Below are positions 1 through 7,058 of a stretch of 9,453 bases of DNA, in pieces. The stretch lies in the NCBI GenBank assembly GCA_046726955.1, contig JBKPBQ010000112.1, positions 1 to 9,453 on the forward strand, in the 5' to 3' direction. The position numbers were made by a program, and so were the translations under genes. The first letter of the stretch is position 1; each line of letters starts with the position of its first letter. This DNA is from CAVPGH01 sp046726955 (GTDB taxonomy: Bacteria; Acidobacteriota; Vicinamibacteria; Fen-336). The notes below the pieces were generated by a model. The model saw only the letters and a list, made by a program, of their open reading frames with translations. It was not told where the DNA came from and ran no database searches.

Positions 1-312
1 GTCCTGGACGGTCACGACCGTGTCCATGCGGGCGCCCGCCCACTCCAGCACGTCGGGGTTCATGAGGTTGTGCACGTGGACGACGTCCGGCCGGAAGGAA
101 AGGACGAGGGCGTCCAGGTCGACGGGCCGGCTCGTGCGCTCGTCCAGTCCCGGGACGACGCGCGTCGGGCAGGGCGGCCGGATGCCTCCTTCGTCACGGC
201 CAGCGGCGAGAAGCAGGTCGTGGTGCGGCGCCAGCGACTCGAGGACGGCGAGCAAATGCTGGTATGCGCCCCCCCGATCGCTGAGCCGGTCCACGACGTG
301 GAGGACGCGCAC
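1..312 (-). CDS. Glycosyltransferase family 4-like protein, N-terminal part (cut by left edge)
   Basis: I translated the minus strand by hand from a GTG at 312; the frame stays open for 104 codons to the window edge. The product starts VRVLHVVDRLSDRGGAYQHL, then has a hydrophobic strand (HHDLLLAAG, residues 31-38) and the segment FRPDVVHVHN at 73-82, followed by VVTVQD. This is the pattern of the N-terminal Rossmann half of GT-B fold, GT4-type glycosyltransferases: a first beta strand, a glycine-rich loop with helix, then 'PDVVHVHN' and 'TVQD/TvHD'. Such enzymes move a sugar from a nucleotide sugar to lipid or polysaccharide acceptors at the cytoplasmic face of the membrane. The nucleotide-binding C-terminal half lies outside the window, so the donor is unknown. 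The GTG was chosen because the conserved first strand begins right there; I see no good ribosome binding site, so the start is uncertain. The gene is divergent from the peptidase at 382. Confidence 0.72.
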   Translation of the reverse strand, partial: MRVLHVVDRLSDRGGAYQHLLAVLESLAPHHDLLLAAGRDEGGIRPPCPTRVVPGLDERTSRPVDLDALVLSFRPDVVHVHNLMNPDVLEWAGARMDTVVTVQD

Positions 313-348
313 GGCCCGAGGATAGCGCCCCGCCGGCCGCCTTCGTCG

Positions 349-354
349 TAGAAT
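349..354 (+). promoter_or_regulatory. Possible -10 element before the S9 peptidase gene
   Basis: TAGAAT matches five of six bases of the sigma-70 -10 consensus and sits 27 bp before the ATG at 382, in the 69-bp gap between two divergent genes. No convincing -35 hexamer is seen about 17 bp upstream, so this is a weak call. Confidence 0.25.
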
Positions 355-381
355 CCGCCCGTCCAACCCCCTGGAGGAGCC

Positions 382-2415
382 ATGAAGCTGCCGCTGGCGT
401 TGCTCGGCGCGCTGGTCGCCGCGACACCGGTCTTCGCGGGCACGAAGCCCTGGACCGTGGACGACGTCCTCGCGGTGAAGACGGTCACGGATCCCCACGT
501 CTCGCCCGACGGCCAGTGGGTGGCCTACGTCGTCTCCTCCCTGAACGAGGCCAAGGACGCGTATCAGACGGACGTCTGGCTGGTGCCCGCGGCCGGCGGA
601 GAGGCCCGCGCCCTCACGTCGGCCTCCGGCGACGACGAGAACCCGCGCTGGTCGCCCGACGGCAAGTGGATCGCGTTCATCTCCGATCGCCCGCGGCCCG
701 GCGGCAACAAGGACGACGAGGACGGAAAGAAGCAGATCTGGCTCGTGCGCCCCGACGGGGGAGAGCCCACGGTGCTGACCTCGTCAGGAGGGAACGTCAC
801 CGACCTGGAGTGGTCTCCGGACGGAAAGACGATCGGCTACCTCGCCCGCGAGCCGAAGAGCGAGGACCGCAAGAAGAGGGAGAAGGAGAAGGACGACGCC
901 TGGACCCCGTCCGAGATGTACCCGTGGGGCCGCCTCTGGACGATCGACGTGGCCACGAAGACGGCGCGGCAGCTCACGCGCGGCACGCTGCACGTGGGCG
1001 ACCTCGCCTTCTCTCCGGACGGCAAGCGGATCGCGTTCTCGGGCCAGCCCACGCCGCTCATCCCCGACCAGTGGCAGGCCGACCTCTACCTGATCGACGC
1101 GGCGGGCGGCGAGCCCCGGCGCATCGTCGAGCGGAAGGGCAGCGACGCGGCCCCCTCGTGGTCGCCGGACGGCAAGTCGATCGCGTTCGAGTGCCAGGAC
1201 GGCGCCAACACCGAGTGGTTCACGAACAACTACGTGTGTGTCGTCTCGCCGGAGGGCGGAGAGGTCCGCAACATCACGAAGTCGCTCGACGAGCGGATCG
1301 GAGGCAACGCCCCCGTGGCGTGGAGCCCCGACAGCACATCCGTCGTCTTCGCGTCGCTGCAGAAGACGGCCAGCCAGGTCTTCCGCGCGTCCCTCGACGG
1401 CAAGGTCTCCCCGCTCACGAAGGGGCCGGAGCTCTACACGGCGCCCGTGCTCGACCGCAAGGGCCAGACGCTCGTCTACCTGCGCGAGGACTCGACGAGC
1501 CCGCGCGAGGTCTACCGCCAGACACTCCCCGCGGGGCCGCCCAAGGCGCTCACCGACACGAACCCGCAGATCCGCGACCTCCTCGCCTTCCCGAAGGAGC
1601 GGATCACCTGGAAGGGCGCGGGCGGCTGGGACGTTGAAGGGCTGCTCATCACTCCGCCGGGCTACAAGGCCGGATCGCGCGTGCCCCTGCTCTTGAACGT
1701 CCACGGAGGACCGGCGGGGACGCACGCGAACACGTTCACCGCCGCCAGCCGCCTCTACGCGTGGCCTCTCTACGCGCAGGCCGGCTACGCCATCCTCTTC
1801 CCGAACCCGCGGGGCAGCGGCGGCTACGGCGAGAAATTCCGGGCCGCCAACGTCCGGGACTGGGGCGGCGGCGACTACGAGGACATCATGGCCGGTGTGG
1901 ACGCCCTCGTGGAGCGCGGCGTCGCGGACAAGGATCGTCTCGCCGTCTGCGGCTGGTCGTACGGCGGCTTCATGACCTCCACGATCGTGACCAAGACCGA
2001 CCGCTTCAAGGCGGCCGTAGTGGGGGCGGGCGTAACGCACCTCTCGTCGTTCACCGGCACCACCGACATCCCGGACTTCGCGCGCTCGTACTTCGCGTCC
2101 TGGCCCTGGGAGGACCCGGAGGAGTACGCGAAGCGCTCCGCCGTCCTCCACCTCGGGAAGGTGAAGACGCCGACGCTCGTCGTCCACGGCGACAAGGACG
2201 ACCGCGTGCCCGTCTCGCAGGGCTGGGAGCTCTACGTCGGCCTGAAGAAGGCGGGCGTGCCCACGGATCTGCTGATACTCCCCCGCCAGCCCCACGGCCC
2301 GCGCGAGCCGAAGCTTCTCAAGGCGTGCGTGAAGTGGCACCGCGAGTGGATCGACAAGTACACGCTGGGAACGCCATCCACCACGGCGGCGGGCGCGGAA
2401 GCGTCGTTGCCCTGA
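382..2415 (+). CDS. Secreted S9 family peptidase (acylaminoacyl-peptidase / prolyl oligopeptidase-like)
   Basis: 677 residues, a usual length for the family. Residues 1-19 look like a signal peptide: a Lys after Met, a hydrophobic core, and VFA before the likely cleavage site, so the enzyme is probably exported. Residues about 30-400 form a TolB/PD40-type beta-propeller with SPDGxxxAF-like repeats at 41, 91, 145, 211, 261 and 315. The alpha/beta-hydrolase domain follows: HGGP at 441-444 (oxyanion-hole region), the nucleophile elbow GWSYGG at 524-529 (Ser526), HGDKDDRVP at 602-610 (probable Asp606) and RQPHGPREP at 635-643 (His638). The triad is therefore complete and the enzyme should be active. 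S9 enzymes of this group hydrolyse short peptides or N-acylated peptides, with the propeller limiting substrate size; the exact specificity cannot be told. The start is an ATG with GGAGG at 373-377, four bases upstream. A charged Lys/Glu-rich stretch at 157-172 is a common insertion in the family. The gene converges on the aldehyde dehydrogenase gene with an 18-bp gap. Confidence 0.95.
   Translation: MKLPLALLGALVAATPVFAGTKPWTVDDVLAVKTVTDPHVSPDGQWVAYVVSSLNEAKDAYQTDVWLVPAAGGEARALTSASGDDENPRWSPDGKWIAFISDRPRPGGNKDDEDGKKQIWLVRPDGGEPTVLTSSGGNVTDLEWSPDGKTIGYLAREPKSEDRKKREKEKDDAWTPSEMYPWGRLWTIDVATKTARQLTRGTLHVGDLAFSPDGKRIAFSGQPTPLIPDQWQADLYLIDAAGGEPRRIVERKGSDAAPSWSPDGKSIAFECQDGANTEWFTNNYVCVVSPEGGEVRNITKSLDERIGGNAPVAWSPDSTSVVFASLQKTASQVFRASLDGKVSPLTKGPELYTAPVLDRKGQTLVYLREDSTSPREVYRQTLPAGPPKALTDTNPQIRDLLAFPKERITWKGAGGWDVEGLLITPPGYKAGSRVPLLLNVHGGPAGTHANTFTAASRLYAWPLYAQAGYAILFPNPRGSGGYGEKFRAANVRDWGGGDYEDIMAGVDALVERGVADKDRLAVCGWSYGGFMTSTIVTKTDRFKAAVVGAGVTHLSSFTGTTDIPDFARSYFASWPWEDPEEYAKRSAVLHLGKVKTPTLVVHGDKDDRVPVSQGWELYVGLKKAGVPTDLLILPRQPHGPREPKLLKACVKWHREWIDKYTLGTPSTTAAGAEASLP
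502..1350 (+). repeat. PD40 propeller repeat motifs within the S9 peptidase gene
   Basis: Six copies of a 27-base unit coding for an SPDGxxxAF-like motif begin at 502, 652, 814, 1012, 1162 and 1324. The copies at 652, 1012 and 1162 are nearly identical at base level (tcGCCggacggcaag...atcgcgttc style). They mark successive blades of the beta-propeller. The last copy (SPDSTSVVF) is degenerate. These are protein-level repeats, not a mobile or regulatory element. Confidence 0.85.
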
Positions 2416-2433
2416 CCGGTCTCCGGCCCGTCT

Positions 2434-3909
2434 TCAGGCCTTCGGCCGCTCGTACTTGTACGGGTACCAGTAGGGCTTCGCCCCGATGACGTAGTCCATG
2501 TGGACGTGCTTGCTGTCGCGGAAGTCCTCGATCCCCTCGCTCCCCAGCTCGCGCCCGATGCCGCTGCGGCGCATGCCCCCGAAGGGCCCCGCATCGTTGT
2601 CGGTCAGGGGATCGTTGATCCAGAAGGTGCCCGCGTGGACGTTCTCCATCGCCCGCATCGCGTGCTCGAGGTTGTTCGTGTAGATCGAGGCCCCCAGGCC
2701 GAACTCGCTGCGGTCGGCGAAGGCGATGGCCTCGTCGATGTCGCGGCAGCGCACGAGCGGCGCCACCGGCCCGAACGTCTCCTCGCGCAGGAGCGCCATC
2801 TCGGGCTTCACGTCCACGAGGGCGGTCGGCTCGTAGAAGTATCCCTTCGCAAATCGCTCGGGACGCCGCCCGCCGACGACCACGCGCGCGCCACCGGCGA
2901 GGGACTCCGCGACCTTCTTCTCGACCTTCTCGCGCTGGGGTCCGGTGATCATGGGACCGAGATCCACGTCCGGTCCCAGCGGGTCGCCGATCCGGAGCGT
3001 CTTCGTGAAGGCCACGAACCGGTCCACGAACTCGTCGAACACTTTCCCCACGACGAAGAAGCGCTCGGCGGACGTGCAGACCTGGCCCATGTTCAGGAAG
3101 CACGCCCAGACCGCTCCCCGGGCCGCGACGTCGAGATCGACACCCTCGTCCACGATGAAGGGGTCGTTCCCTCCGAGCTCGAGGTGGCACTTCTTGAGCT
3201 GCTCGGCGCAGGTGATCGCCACCTGGCGGCCCGTGGCCTGGCTGCCCGTGAAGGCGACCACTTCCACGGCGCGATGGGCGACGAGCGGCGCGCCCGCTTC
3301 CGCGCCGTAGCCGGTGACGACGTTCACGACTCCTTCCGGGAGGTCCTCGAACGCGCGCATCAGGCGCAGCGTGGAGAGCGGGGTCAGCTCGCTCGGCTTG
3401 GCCACGACCGTGTTGCCGGCGGCGAGGGCAGGGGCGAGCTTCCAGAGGAGAAGGAGCAACGGGTAGTTCCAGGGCACGATGAGACCCGCGACGCCGTACG
3501 GCTCCTTGACCACGAAGTTGAACTGGTTGCGGGCCACCGGGCTGATCACGCGGCCCACCACGTCGCGGCCGATCTCCGCGTAGTAGTCCAGGCAGGCCGC
3601 GATCCACTCCACCTCGTCGCGGTTCTCGGGCAGCGGCTTGCCGCCCTCCTTCGTCAGCAGGATCGCGAGATCCTCGCGGTCTTCGCGGATGCGCCGCGCC
3701 GCGTGGTGGAGCTTGTCGCCCCTCTCGATCCCCGGGGTCTTTCGCCACTCGGGAAAGGCCCGGGCCGCCGCGGCCACGGCCGCGTCCACGTCGGCCGCGG
3801 ACGCGCGGGGAACGGTGTCGATCGTCTCCTCGGTCGCGGGATTGCGCACTTCGAACACGCGGCCGTCTCGGGCGGCGGTCTCGCGGTTCGCGATCCACAT
3901 CTGGGCCAT
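2434..3909 (-). CDS. NAD(P)-dependent aldehyde dehydrogenase (ALDH superfamily)
   Basis: 491 residues, the normal length for the family. It oxidises an aldehyde to the carboxylic acid with NAD(P)+ in the cytoplasm. Visible motifs in order: the N-terminal NPATEE at 23-28; PWNYP at 146-150 with the oxyanion Asn148; KPSE at 171-174 (cofactor-binding Lys171); FTGS at 220-223; LELGG at 243-247 with the general base Glu244; GQVC at 275-278 with the catalytic Cys278; EETFGP at 376-381 (ribose-contacting Glu377); and PFGG at 442-445. All catalytic residues are present. The C-terminus is unusually aromatic (KPYWYPYKYERPKA), as in a subgroup of betaine-aldehyde-dehydrogenase-like enzymes; the substrate cannot be assigned. 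The ATG at 3909 is supported by AGGAG at 3917-3921, seven bases upstream. That site lies in one arm of a short inverted repeat (GCTCC/GGAGC, 3916-3927). The gene follows the TerB-like gene by 69 bp on the same strand and may share its transcript. Confidence 0.95.
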   Translation of the reverse strand: MAQMWIANRETAARDGRVFEVRNPATEETIDTVPRASAADVDAAVAAAARAFPEWRKTPGIERGDKLHHAARRIREDREDLAILLTKEGGKPLPENRDEVEWIAACLDYYAEIGRDVVGRVISPVARNQFNFVVKEPYGVAGLIVPWNYPLLLLLWKLAPALAAGNTVVAKPSELTPLSTLRLMRAFEDLPEGVVNVVTGYGAEAGAPLVAHRAVEVVAFTGSQATGRQVAITCAEQLKKCHLELGGNDPFIVDEGVDLDVAARGAVWACFLNMGQVCTSAERFFVVGKVFDEFVDRFVAFTKTLRIGDPLGPDVDLGPMITGPQREKVEKKVAESLAGGARVVVGGRRPERFAKGYFYEPTALVDVKPEMALLREETFGPVAPLVRCRDIDEAIAFADRSEFGLGASIYTNNLEHAMRAMENVHAGTFWINDPLTDNDAGPFGGMRRSGIGRELGSEGIEDFRDSKHVHMDYVIGAKPYWYPYKYERPKA

Positions 3910-3978
3910 GCGTTCGCTCCTGGGAGCAACAATGCTAGCCCGGATCGCTCCGGCCGCCGCGTTGAGGTCTTCGGATCG

Positions 3979-4314
3979 CTAGTCCCGCAGCAGCTCGCGC
4001 AGCAACCGCAGGCTCTCCAGCTCGGGGCCGTCGATGACGCGGTCGGCCGCCACCGCCTTCTCGATGGCATCCAGGAACAGGCGGCGGTGCTCGGGGGGGA
4101 TCTGGTTGGGGTCCACTTCTTCGGGGGGCGGCGGCGACTCGAGCCAACCTTGGACCTGCTCGGCCTCGGCCGCGGAAAGACCCAGGCGGAGGACGAGGCT
4201 CAGGATGTAGCTCTTCTCCGAGCGGTTGACCTCGAGGTCGGCCCAGACGGCGGAGCACACGAACTTCATCAGCTGCAGGCGCTCGCGACGCGTGAGGGAA
4301 GCCAGCTTCGTCAT
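3979..4314 (-). CDS. TerB-like small helical protein
   Basis: 111 residues, predicted mostly helical and soluble, with no signal peptide or membrane segment. Two acidic segments, SAVWADLEVNRSEKSYI at 21-37 and KAVAADRVIDGPELESL at 86-102, resemble the paired A-x-A-D-G...E motifs of the TerB/TerB-like (tellurite-resistance-type, possibly metal-binding) fold. They flank a proline-rich linker, SPPPPEEVDP, at 60-69. TerB-like domains bind divalent metals or act as scaffold domains next to membranes; the actual role here is unknown. The start is an ATG whose upstream region has only a weak GGGG-type ribosome binding site. The gene is downstream of the CPBP protease gene (57-bp gap) and upstream of the aldehyde dehydrogenase gene (69-bp gap), all on one strand. 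The family call rests on motif pattern only. Confidence 0.7.
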   Translation of the reverse strand: MTKLASLTRRERLQLMKFVCSAVWADLEVNRSEKSYILSLVLRLGLSAAEAEQVQGWLESPPPPEEVDPNQIPPEHRRLFLDAIEKAVAADRVIDGPELESLRLLRELLRD

Positions 4315-4349
4315 GACCCCAGCCTGTGACCAGGCCTCGGGTCTATTGT

Positions 4350-4370
4350 CGGCCCGCTCCCGGGGGGCCG
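4350..4370. other. GC-rich inverted repeat between the CPBP and TerB-like genes
   Basis: CGGCCC (4350-4355) pairs with GGGCCG (4365-4370) around a nine-base loop, immediately after the CPBP stop codon. No T run follows on either strand, so at best it is a pausing or mRNA-stabilising hairpin rather than a proper terminator. Confidence 0.3.
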
Positions 4371-4371
4371 T

Positions 4372-5313
4372 TCAAGAGCCGAATGGCTCAGGCCGCGGTC
4401 CGGGACTGGCTCCGCCCGATCGCGCCACCACGAGGGCGGCGAGCGCCAGCGTGGCGAGGATGAGCACGCTGCCTTCGGGTCCGGCCGAGCCGCCGGTGAG
4501 CCACTCGGGCCCCTGCCACGCCGGCTGCAGGAGCTGGCCCTGCACGACCGTGCCGCTGTTGGCGACGCCGTAGAAGAACGACTCGCCCCAGTCCCACGAC
4601 GCGTGGAAGCCGATCGCCGGCCAGAGGCTGCCGGCCCGGCGCCGCATCAAGGCGAAGAACAGCCCGAAGCCGAAGACGGCGGCGAGGCCGATCGGCGTCT
4701 CGCCCGGATTGCGCGCGTGCATCGCCGCGAAGATCGCGGACAGGACGACCGCCGCGGCCCAGAACCCGATGCCGCGGGCGAGCGCCGTGAGCGGGTAGCC
4801 GCGCAAGAGCAGCTCCTCGAAGAGTCCCACCGCCAGGAAGGTAACTGCCCAGCCGAGCGCGAGTAGGAGGACCTCGCCGGCGGACTGGGCGGCCGCGCCG
4901 AAGCGAACGGCGCCCGTCAGCCGCAAGGCGATCATCAGCCCGGTGAGAGCCAGGAAGCCGAGCGCGCTCCCCCGCCCGATGCCGGCGAGGGGCAGCGGGC
5001 GCAGGGGCAGCCCGTACTCGCCGAGCCGACGCCGCTCGATCGCGCCCATGAGCAGCGTTATGCCGAGCACGGCGGCGAGGAGGACGGTCTCGCGGAAGAG
5101 GAGCCGCCCTGGTGTGAAGTCACCGCCGGGAAGCCGGCTCTCGAGCAACTCCGAAGCGACGATGAACAGGAAGAAGAAAGCGAGGAGACGCCAGCCGCTC
5201 CGCAGACCCCCGGATCCGACGAACGGCCAGCGCAGGGCGCCGTAGAAGCGTTGGGTCCCGCTAACGCCCGCTTGCGCTGGAACTGGTTCGCTCGGCACTG
5301 GCTCGGTCGCCAT
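4372..5313 (-). CDS. CPBP family intramembrane glutamic endopeptidase (CAAX protease / abortive-infection type)
   Basis: 313 residues from the ATG at 5313. Seven or eight hydrophobic segments (roughly residues 41-60, 75-92, 112-132, 146-164, 183-199, 207-223 and 282-297) make it a polytopic inner-membrane protein. The family motifs are present in order: FEELLLRG with Glu166, Glu167 and Arg171; FAAMH with His199; and HASWD with His237 and Asp241. This matches the CPBP (Rce1-like) active site, in which Glu and His residues activate water for cleavage within the membrane. Bacterial members process peptides or have unknown substrates. A GTG at 5334 would add MRREVAL, but I prefer the ATG at 5313 because AGAGGTGG lies about eight bases before it. 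The gene follows the terminator-like hairpin after the MaoC-like gene, so it probably has its own promoter, which I could not pin down. Neighbours downstream are the TerB-like and aldehyde dehydrogenase genes. Confidence 0.9.
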   Translation of the reverse strand: MATEPVPSEPVPAQAGVSGTQRFYGALRWPFVGSGGLRSGWRLLAFFFLFIVASELLESRLPGGDFTPGRLLFRETVLLAAVLGITLLMGAIERRRLGEYGLPLRPLPLAGIGRGSALGFLALTGLMIALRLTGAVRFGAAAQSAGEVLLLALGWAVTFLAVGLFEELLLRGYPLTALARGIGFWAAAVVLSAIFAAMHARNPGETPIGLAAVFGFGLFFALMRRRAGSLWPAIGFHASWDWGESFFYGVANSGTVVQGQLLQPAWQGPEWLTGGSAGPEGSVLILATLALAALVVARSGGASPGPRPEPFGS

Positions 5314-5368
5314 CAAGGCCACCTCTCGGCGCACACCGCCACCGATGCACGATACGGTCGCGAGAGGA

Positions 5369-5388
5369 CCCAGGTTCGGAAACCTGGG
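5369..5388 (-). terminator. Likely terminator hairpin after the MaoC-like gene
   Basis: CCCAGGTT (5369-5376) and AACCTGGG (5381-5388) form a perfect 8-bp stem about 11 bases after the hydratase stop codon. Read on the minus strand the loop is TCCG, which belongs to the stable UNCG tetraloop class. It is followed by TCCTCT rather than a pure T tract, so termination may be partial. It is the natural 3' boundary of the redox cluster and separates it from the CPBP gene. Confidence 0.55.
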
Positions 5389-5399
5389 ACGGTCTCAGG

Positions 5400-5837
5400 T
5401 CAGCGGCGGGGGCCGAGGTCCATCGTGTAGCAGAGCGCCGTCCCGTCGAGCACGACGACGCCGTCCTGGCGGCGCACGCTCGTGGCGAGCTTCGTGATGG
5501 GCTTGTCCTCGCGCACCTCGATGACCTCGACCACGCCCGTGATGGTGTCCCCGGGGCGCACGGGCGCCTTGAAGGACCAGTCCACGTGCAGGAAGACCGT
5601 ACCCGGGCCGGGCAGGTCCTCGGCCACGACCGCGTTGAGGATCGAGCTCGTCACCCCTCCCTGCACCACGATCTCCCCGAACCGCGACGCCCGGGCCGCC
5701 GCCTCGTCGTAGTGCAGCGGGTTGCGGTCGCCGCTGATTTCCGTGAAGAGGCGGATGTACTCGGGCTCGACGCGCCGCGTGCGCTCGGCCTTGTCGCCGA
5801 CCCGGGGCCGCGGCCTGGTTCCCGCTGCGCTCGCCAT
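5400..5837 (-). CDS. MaoC-like (R)-specific enoyl-CoA hydratase / dehydratase
   Basis: 145 residues, the size of a single hot-dog domain. The segment SGDRNPLHYDEAAA at 35-48 is the hydratase-2 signature, with the catalytic Asp37 and His42. It is followed by the expected RFGEIVVQGGVTSSIL region (52-67, central hot-dog helix) and the later strands with VRPGDTITG at 93-101. Family members add water across 2-enoyl-CoA thioesters or related compounds in the cytoplasm. The frame is open further upstream, but the ATG at 5837 is preferred because GGGAGG lies five bases before it. The start falls 11 bp after the stop of the FAD oxidoreductase gene, with the ribosome binding site filling that gap, so translation is probably coupled. 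The context suggests hydration of a product of the two upstream flavoenzymes, but this is inference; acyl-CoA dependence is not shown here. Confidence 0.9.
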   Translation of the reverse strand: MASAAGTRPRPRVGDKAERTRRVEPEYIRLFTEISGDRNPLHYDEAAARASRFGEIVVQGGVTSSILNAVVAEDLPGPGTVFLHVDWSFKAPVRPGDTITGVVEVIEVREDKPITKLATSVRRQDGVVVLDGTALCYTMDLGPRR

Positions 5838-5848
5838 CTCGACCTCCC

Positions 5849-7045
5849 TCAAGCCGTGGCCGCCGCGGGGTCGCGGCGCGCCTCGTCCAGCCGGTCCATC
5901 TCCCGTACCTCGCGCTTCATCTCGTCGCTGAGCGCGCGGTGGAGGACCTTCACCTCCCGATTGTCCCACTCGAAGGACGCGACCCGGTCGGTGATCTCGA
6001 AGAGCGGCAGGGAGAGCTCGTCGCGCTGGGACTCGTAACGGCGGAGCGCTGCGTCGCCGCCCTCCTCGACCGCGCGGGCGAGGAGCTCTGCGTCCCGAAG
6101 GGCGTCGCTAATCCCGTGGGCGCTGATCGGGTCCTTGAAGTACCCCGCATCGCCCACGAGGGCCCATCCCGGCCCGAACGGCCGCCGGAGGTAGCCCGGC
6201 TGTCCGGGAAAGCCGCGGAGCCGGCCCTCGAGCCGGCAGCGGCCGAGCCGCTGCGCGAGGTCGGGCGCGCACACCGAGAGCACCCGACGGTAGGTGCCGG
6301 AGAGGTCGCGCGTTGCCTCCTCCGAGAACCTTCGGGGAGGCATCGACGCGAAGACGACCACCTCTCCGCCGTTCGTGGGGATCGTGCCGGCCGCTGTGCC
6401 CGGACCCCAGTGCCAGTGATAGCCGTCCATCTCGAGCCCCGACCAGTAGCCGTACACGGTAGCTGTCGCCTGCCGGCCCCACCGCGTCACCGGCGCGTCC
6501 ACGAGCGAGGCCACTGCCGACCGCACGCCGTCGGCGCCGATCACGATCCCGGCGCGCACGGTCCGGAGCACGCCGTCTTCGTCCGCGAGCATGACGCCTT
6601 CGACCCGGCCCGAAGCACCGCGCACGAGATCGGCGAGACGCACGCGGTAGCGCAGGTCCGCGCCCGCTTCGAAGGCCGCGTCGGCGAGGACCCGATCGAG
6701 GACGGTACGCCGGGGCGCGAAGAGCGCGGGCACGAGGCCCCGCGGCTGGATCGGGATGTCGAGGACCTCGTCCTCGTAGTGGAAGACCGTGCGGCCCACG
6801 CGCGGCGTGCGCTCCCCCTCGATCGTCGGGAGGAGACCCCACCGCGCGAGCTGCAGGACGCCGGCGCGCATGAGCGCGTGCGTCGAGAGCGTGTCCGATC
6901 CGTAGAGGCCGCGCTCCACGGCGAGCACGCTGAGCCCGGCGCGGGCGAGGAGCATGGCGGTCGAGCCACCGGCCGCGCGCGCTCCCACTACCACGGCGTC
7001 GTAGCGGGGCTCGAGGTCTTCGAGGGGACTGGGTTCCTGCTCCAC
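5849..7045 (-). CDS. FAD-dependent oxidoreductase, PHBH-fold (group A monooxygenase / halogenase / geranylgeranyl-reductase-like)
   Basis: 398 residues. An N-terminal Rossmann motif, VVVGARAAGG at 18-27, is followed by Glu44 in AVERG, which should bind the adenosine ribose of FAD. DTLSTHALMRAG at 51-62 and RRTVLDRVL at 112-120 are typical of this superfamily. VIGADGVRSAVA at 168-179 is the DG motif, and WALVGDAGYFKDPISAHG at 294-311 is the GD motif with Pro306. Together these define the p-hydroxybenzoate-hydroxylase fold; no membrane anchor is seen. The first glycine motif is GARAAG rather than GxGxxG, which is common in a branch of the family. Hydroxylase, halogenase and reductase roles cannot be told apart from sequence. 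The GTG start at 7045 has AGGAGGAG six bases upstream, and the preceding gene's stop overlaps that ribosome binding site (13-bp gap), so translation is likely coupled to the FMO-like gene. Confidence 0.9.
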   Translation of the reverse strand: MEQEPSPLEDLEPRYDAVVVGARAAGGSTAMLLARAGLSVLAVERGLYGSDTLSTHALMRAGVLQLARWGLLPTIEGERTPRVGRTVFHYEDEVLDIPIQPRGLVPALFAPRRTVLDRVLADAAFEAGADLRYRVRLADLVRGASGRVEGVMLADEDGVLRTVRAGIVIGADGVRSAVASLVDAPVTRWGRQATATVYGYWSGLEMDGYHWHWGPGTAAGTIPTNGGEVVVFASMPPRRFSEEATRDLSGTYRRVLSVCAPDLAQRLGRCRLEGRLRGFPGQPGYLRRPFGPGWALVGDAGYFKDPISAHGISDALRDAELLARAVEEGGDAALRRYESQRDELSLPLFEITDRVASFEWDNREVKVLHRALSDEMKREVREMDRLDEARRDPAAATA

Positions 7046-7058
7046 GTTTCACTCCTCC

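Noticed and set aside
841..960. Lys/Glu-rich stretch in the S9 peptidase as an unusual inserted domain
   Set aside because: A charged stretch before the next propeller strand is common in S9 peptidases of this type.
784..2340. Long open frame of 518 codons antisense to the S9 peptidase gene
   Set aside because: Arg/Val/Gly/Asp/Glu-rich low-information protein with no domain. High GC makes antisense stop codons rare; the plus frame has all family motifs.
3916..3927. Inverted repeat GCTCC/GGAGC around the aldehyde dehydrogenase ribosome binding site as a riboswitch-like switch
   Set aside because: With a realistic loop only four base pairs remain; too weak to claim regulation.
3941..3980. Direct repeat cggatcgct (3941-3949 and 3972-3980) in the gap between the TerB-like and aldehyde dehydrogenase genes
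   Set aside because: Only nine bases, two copies, no relation to a promoter or insertion; likely chance.
2500..4329. Plus-strand open frame of 609 codons across the aldehyde dehydrogenase and TerB-like genes
   Set aside because: It runs through two clear genes on the other strand and its intergenic gap, and its protein is His/Arg/Gly-rich without recognisable motifs: a GC artefact.
5838..5969. Upstream extension of the MaoC-like protein to a start at 5969
   Set aside because: It would overlap the end of the FAD oxidoreductase gene by about 120 bases and adds Arg/Gly/Pro-rich sequence; the ATG at 5837 has a strong GGGAGG site.
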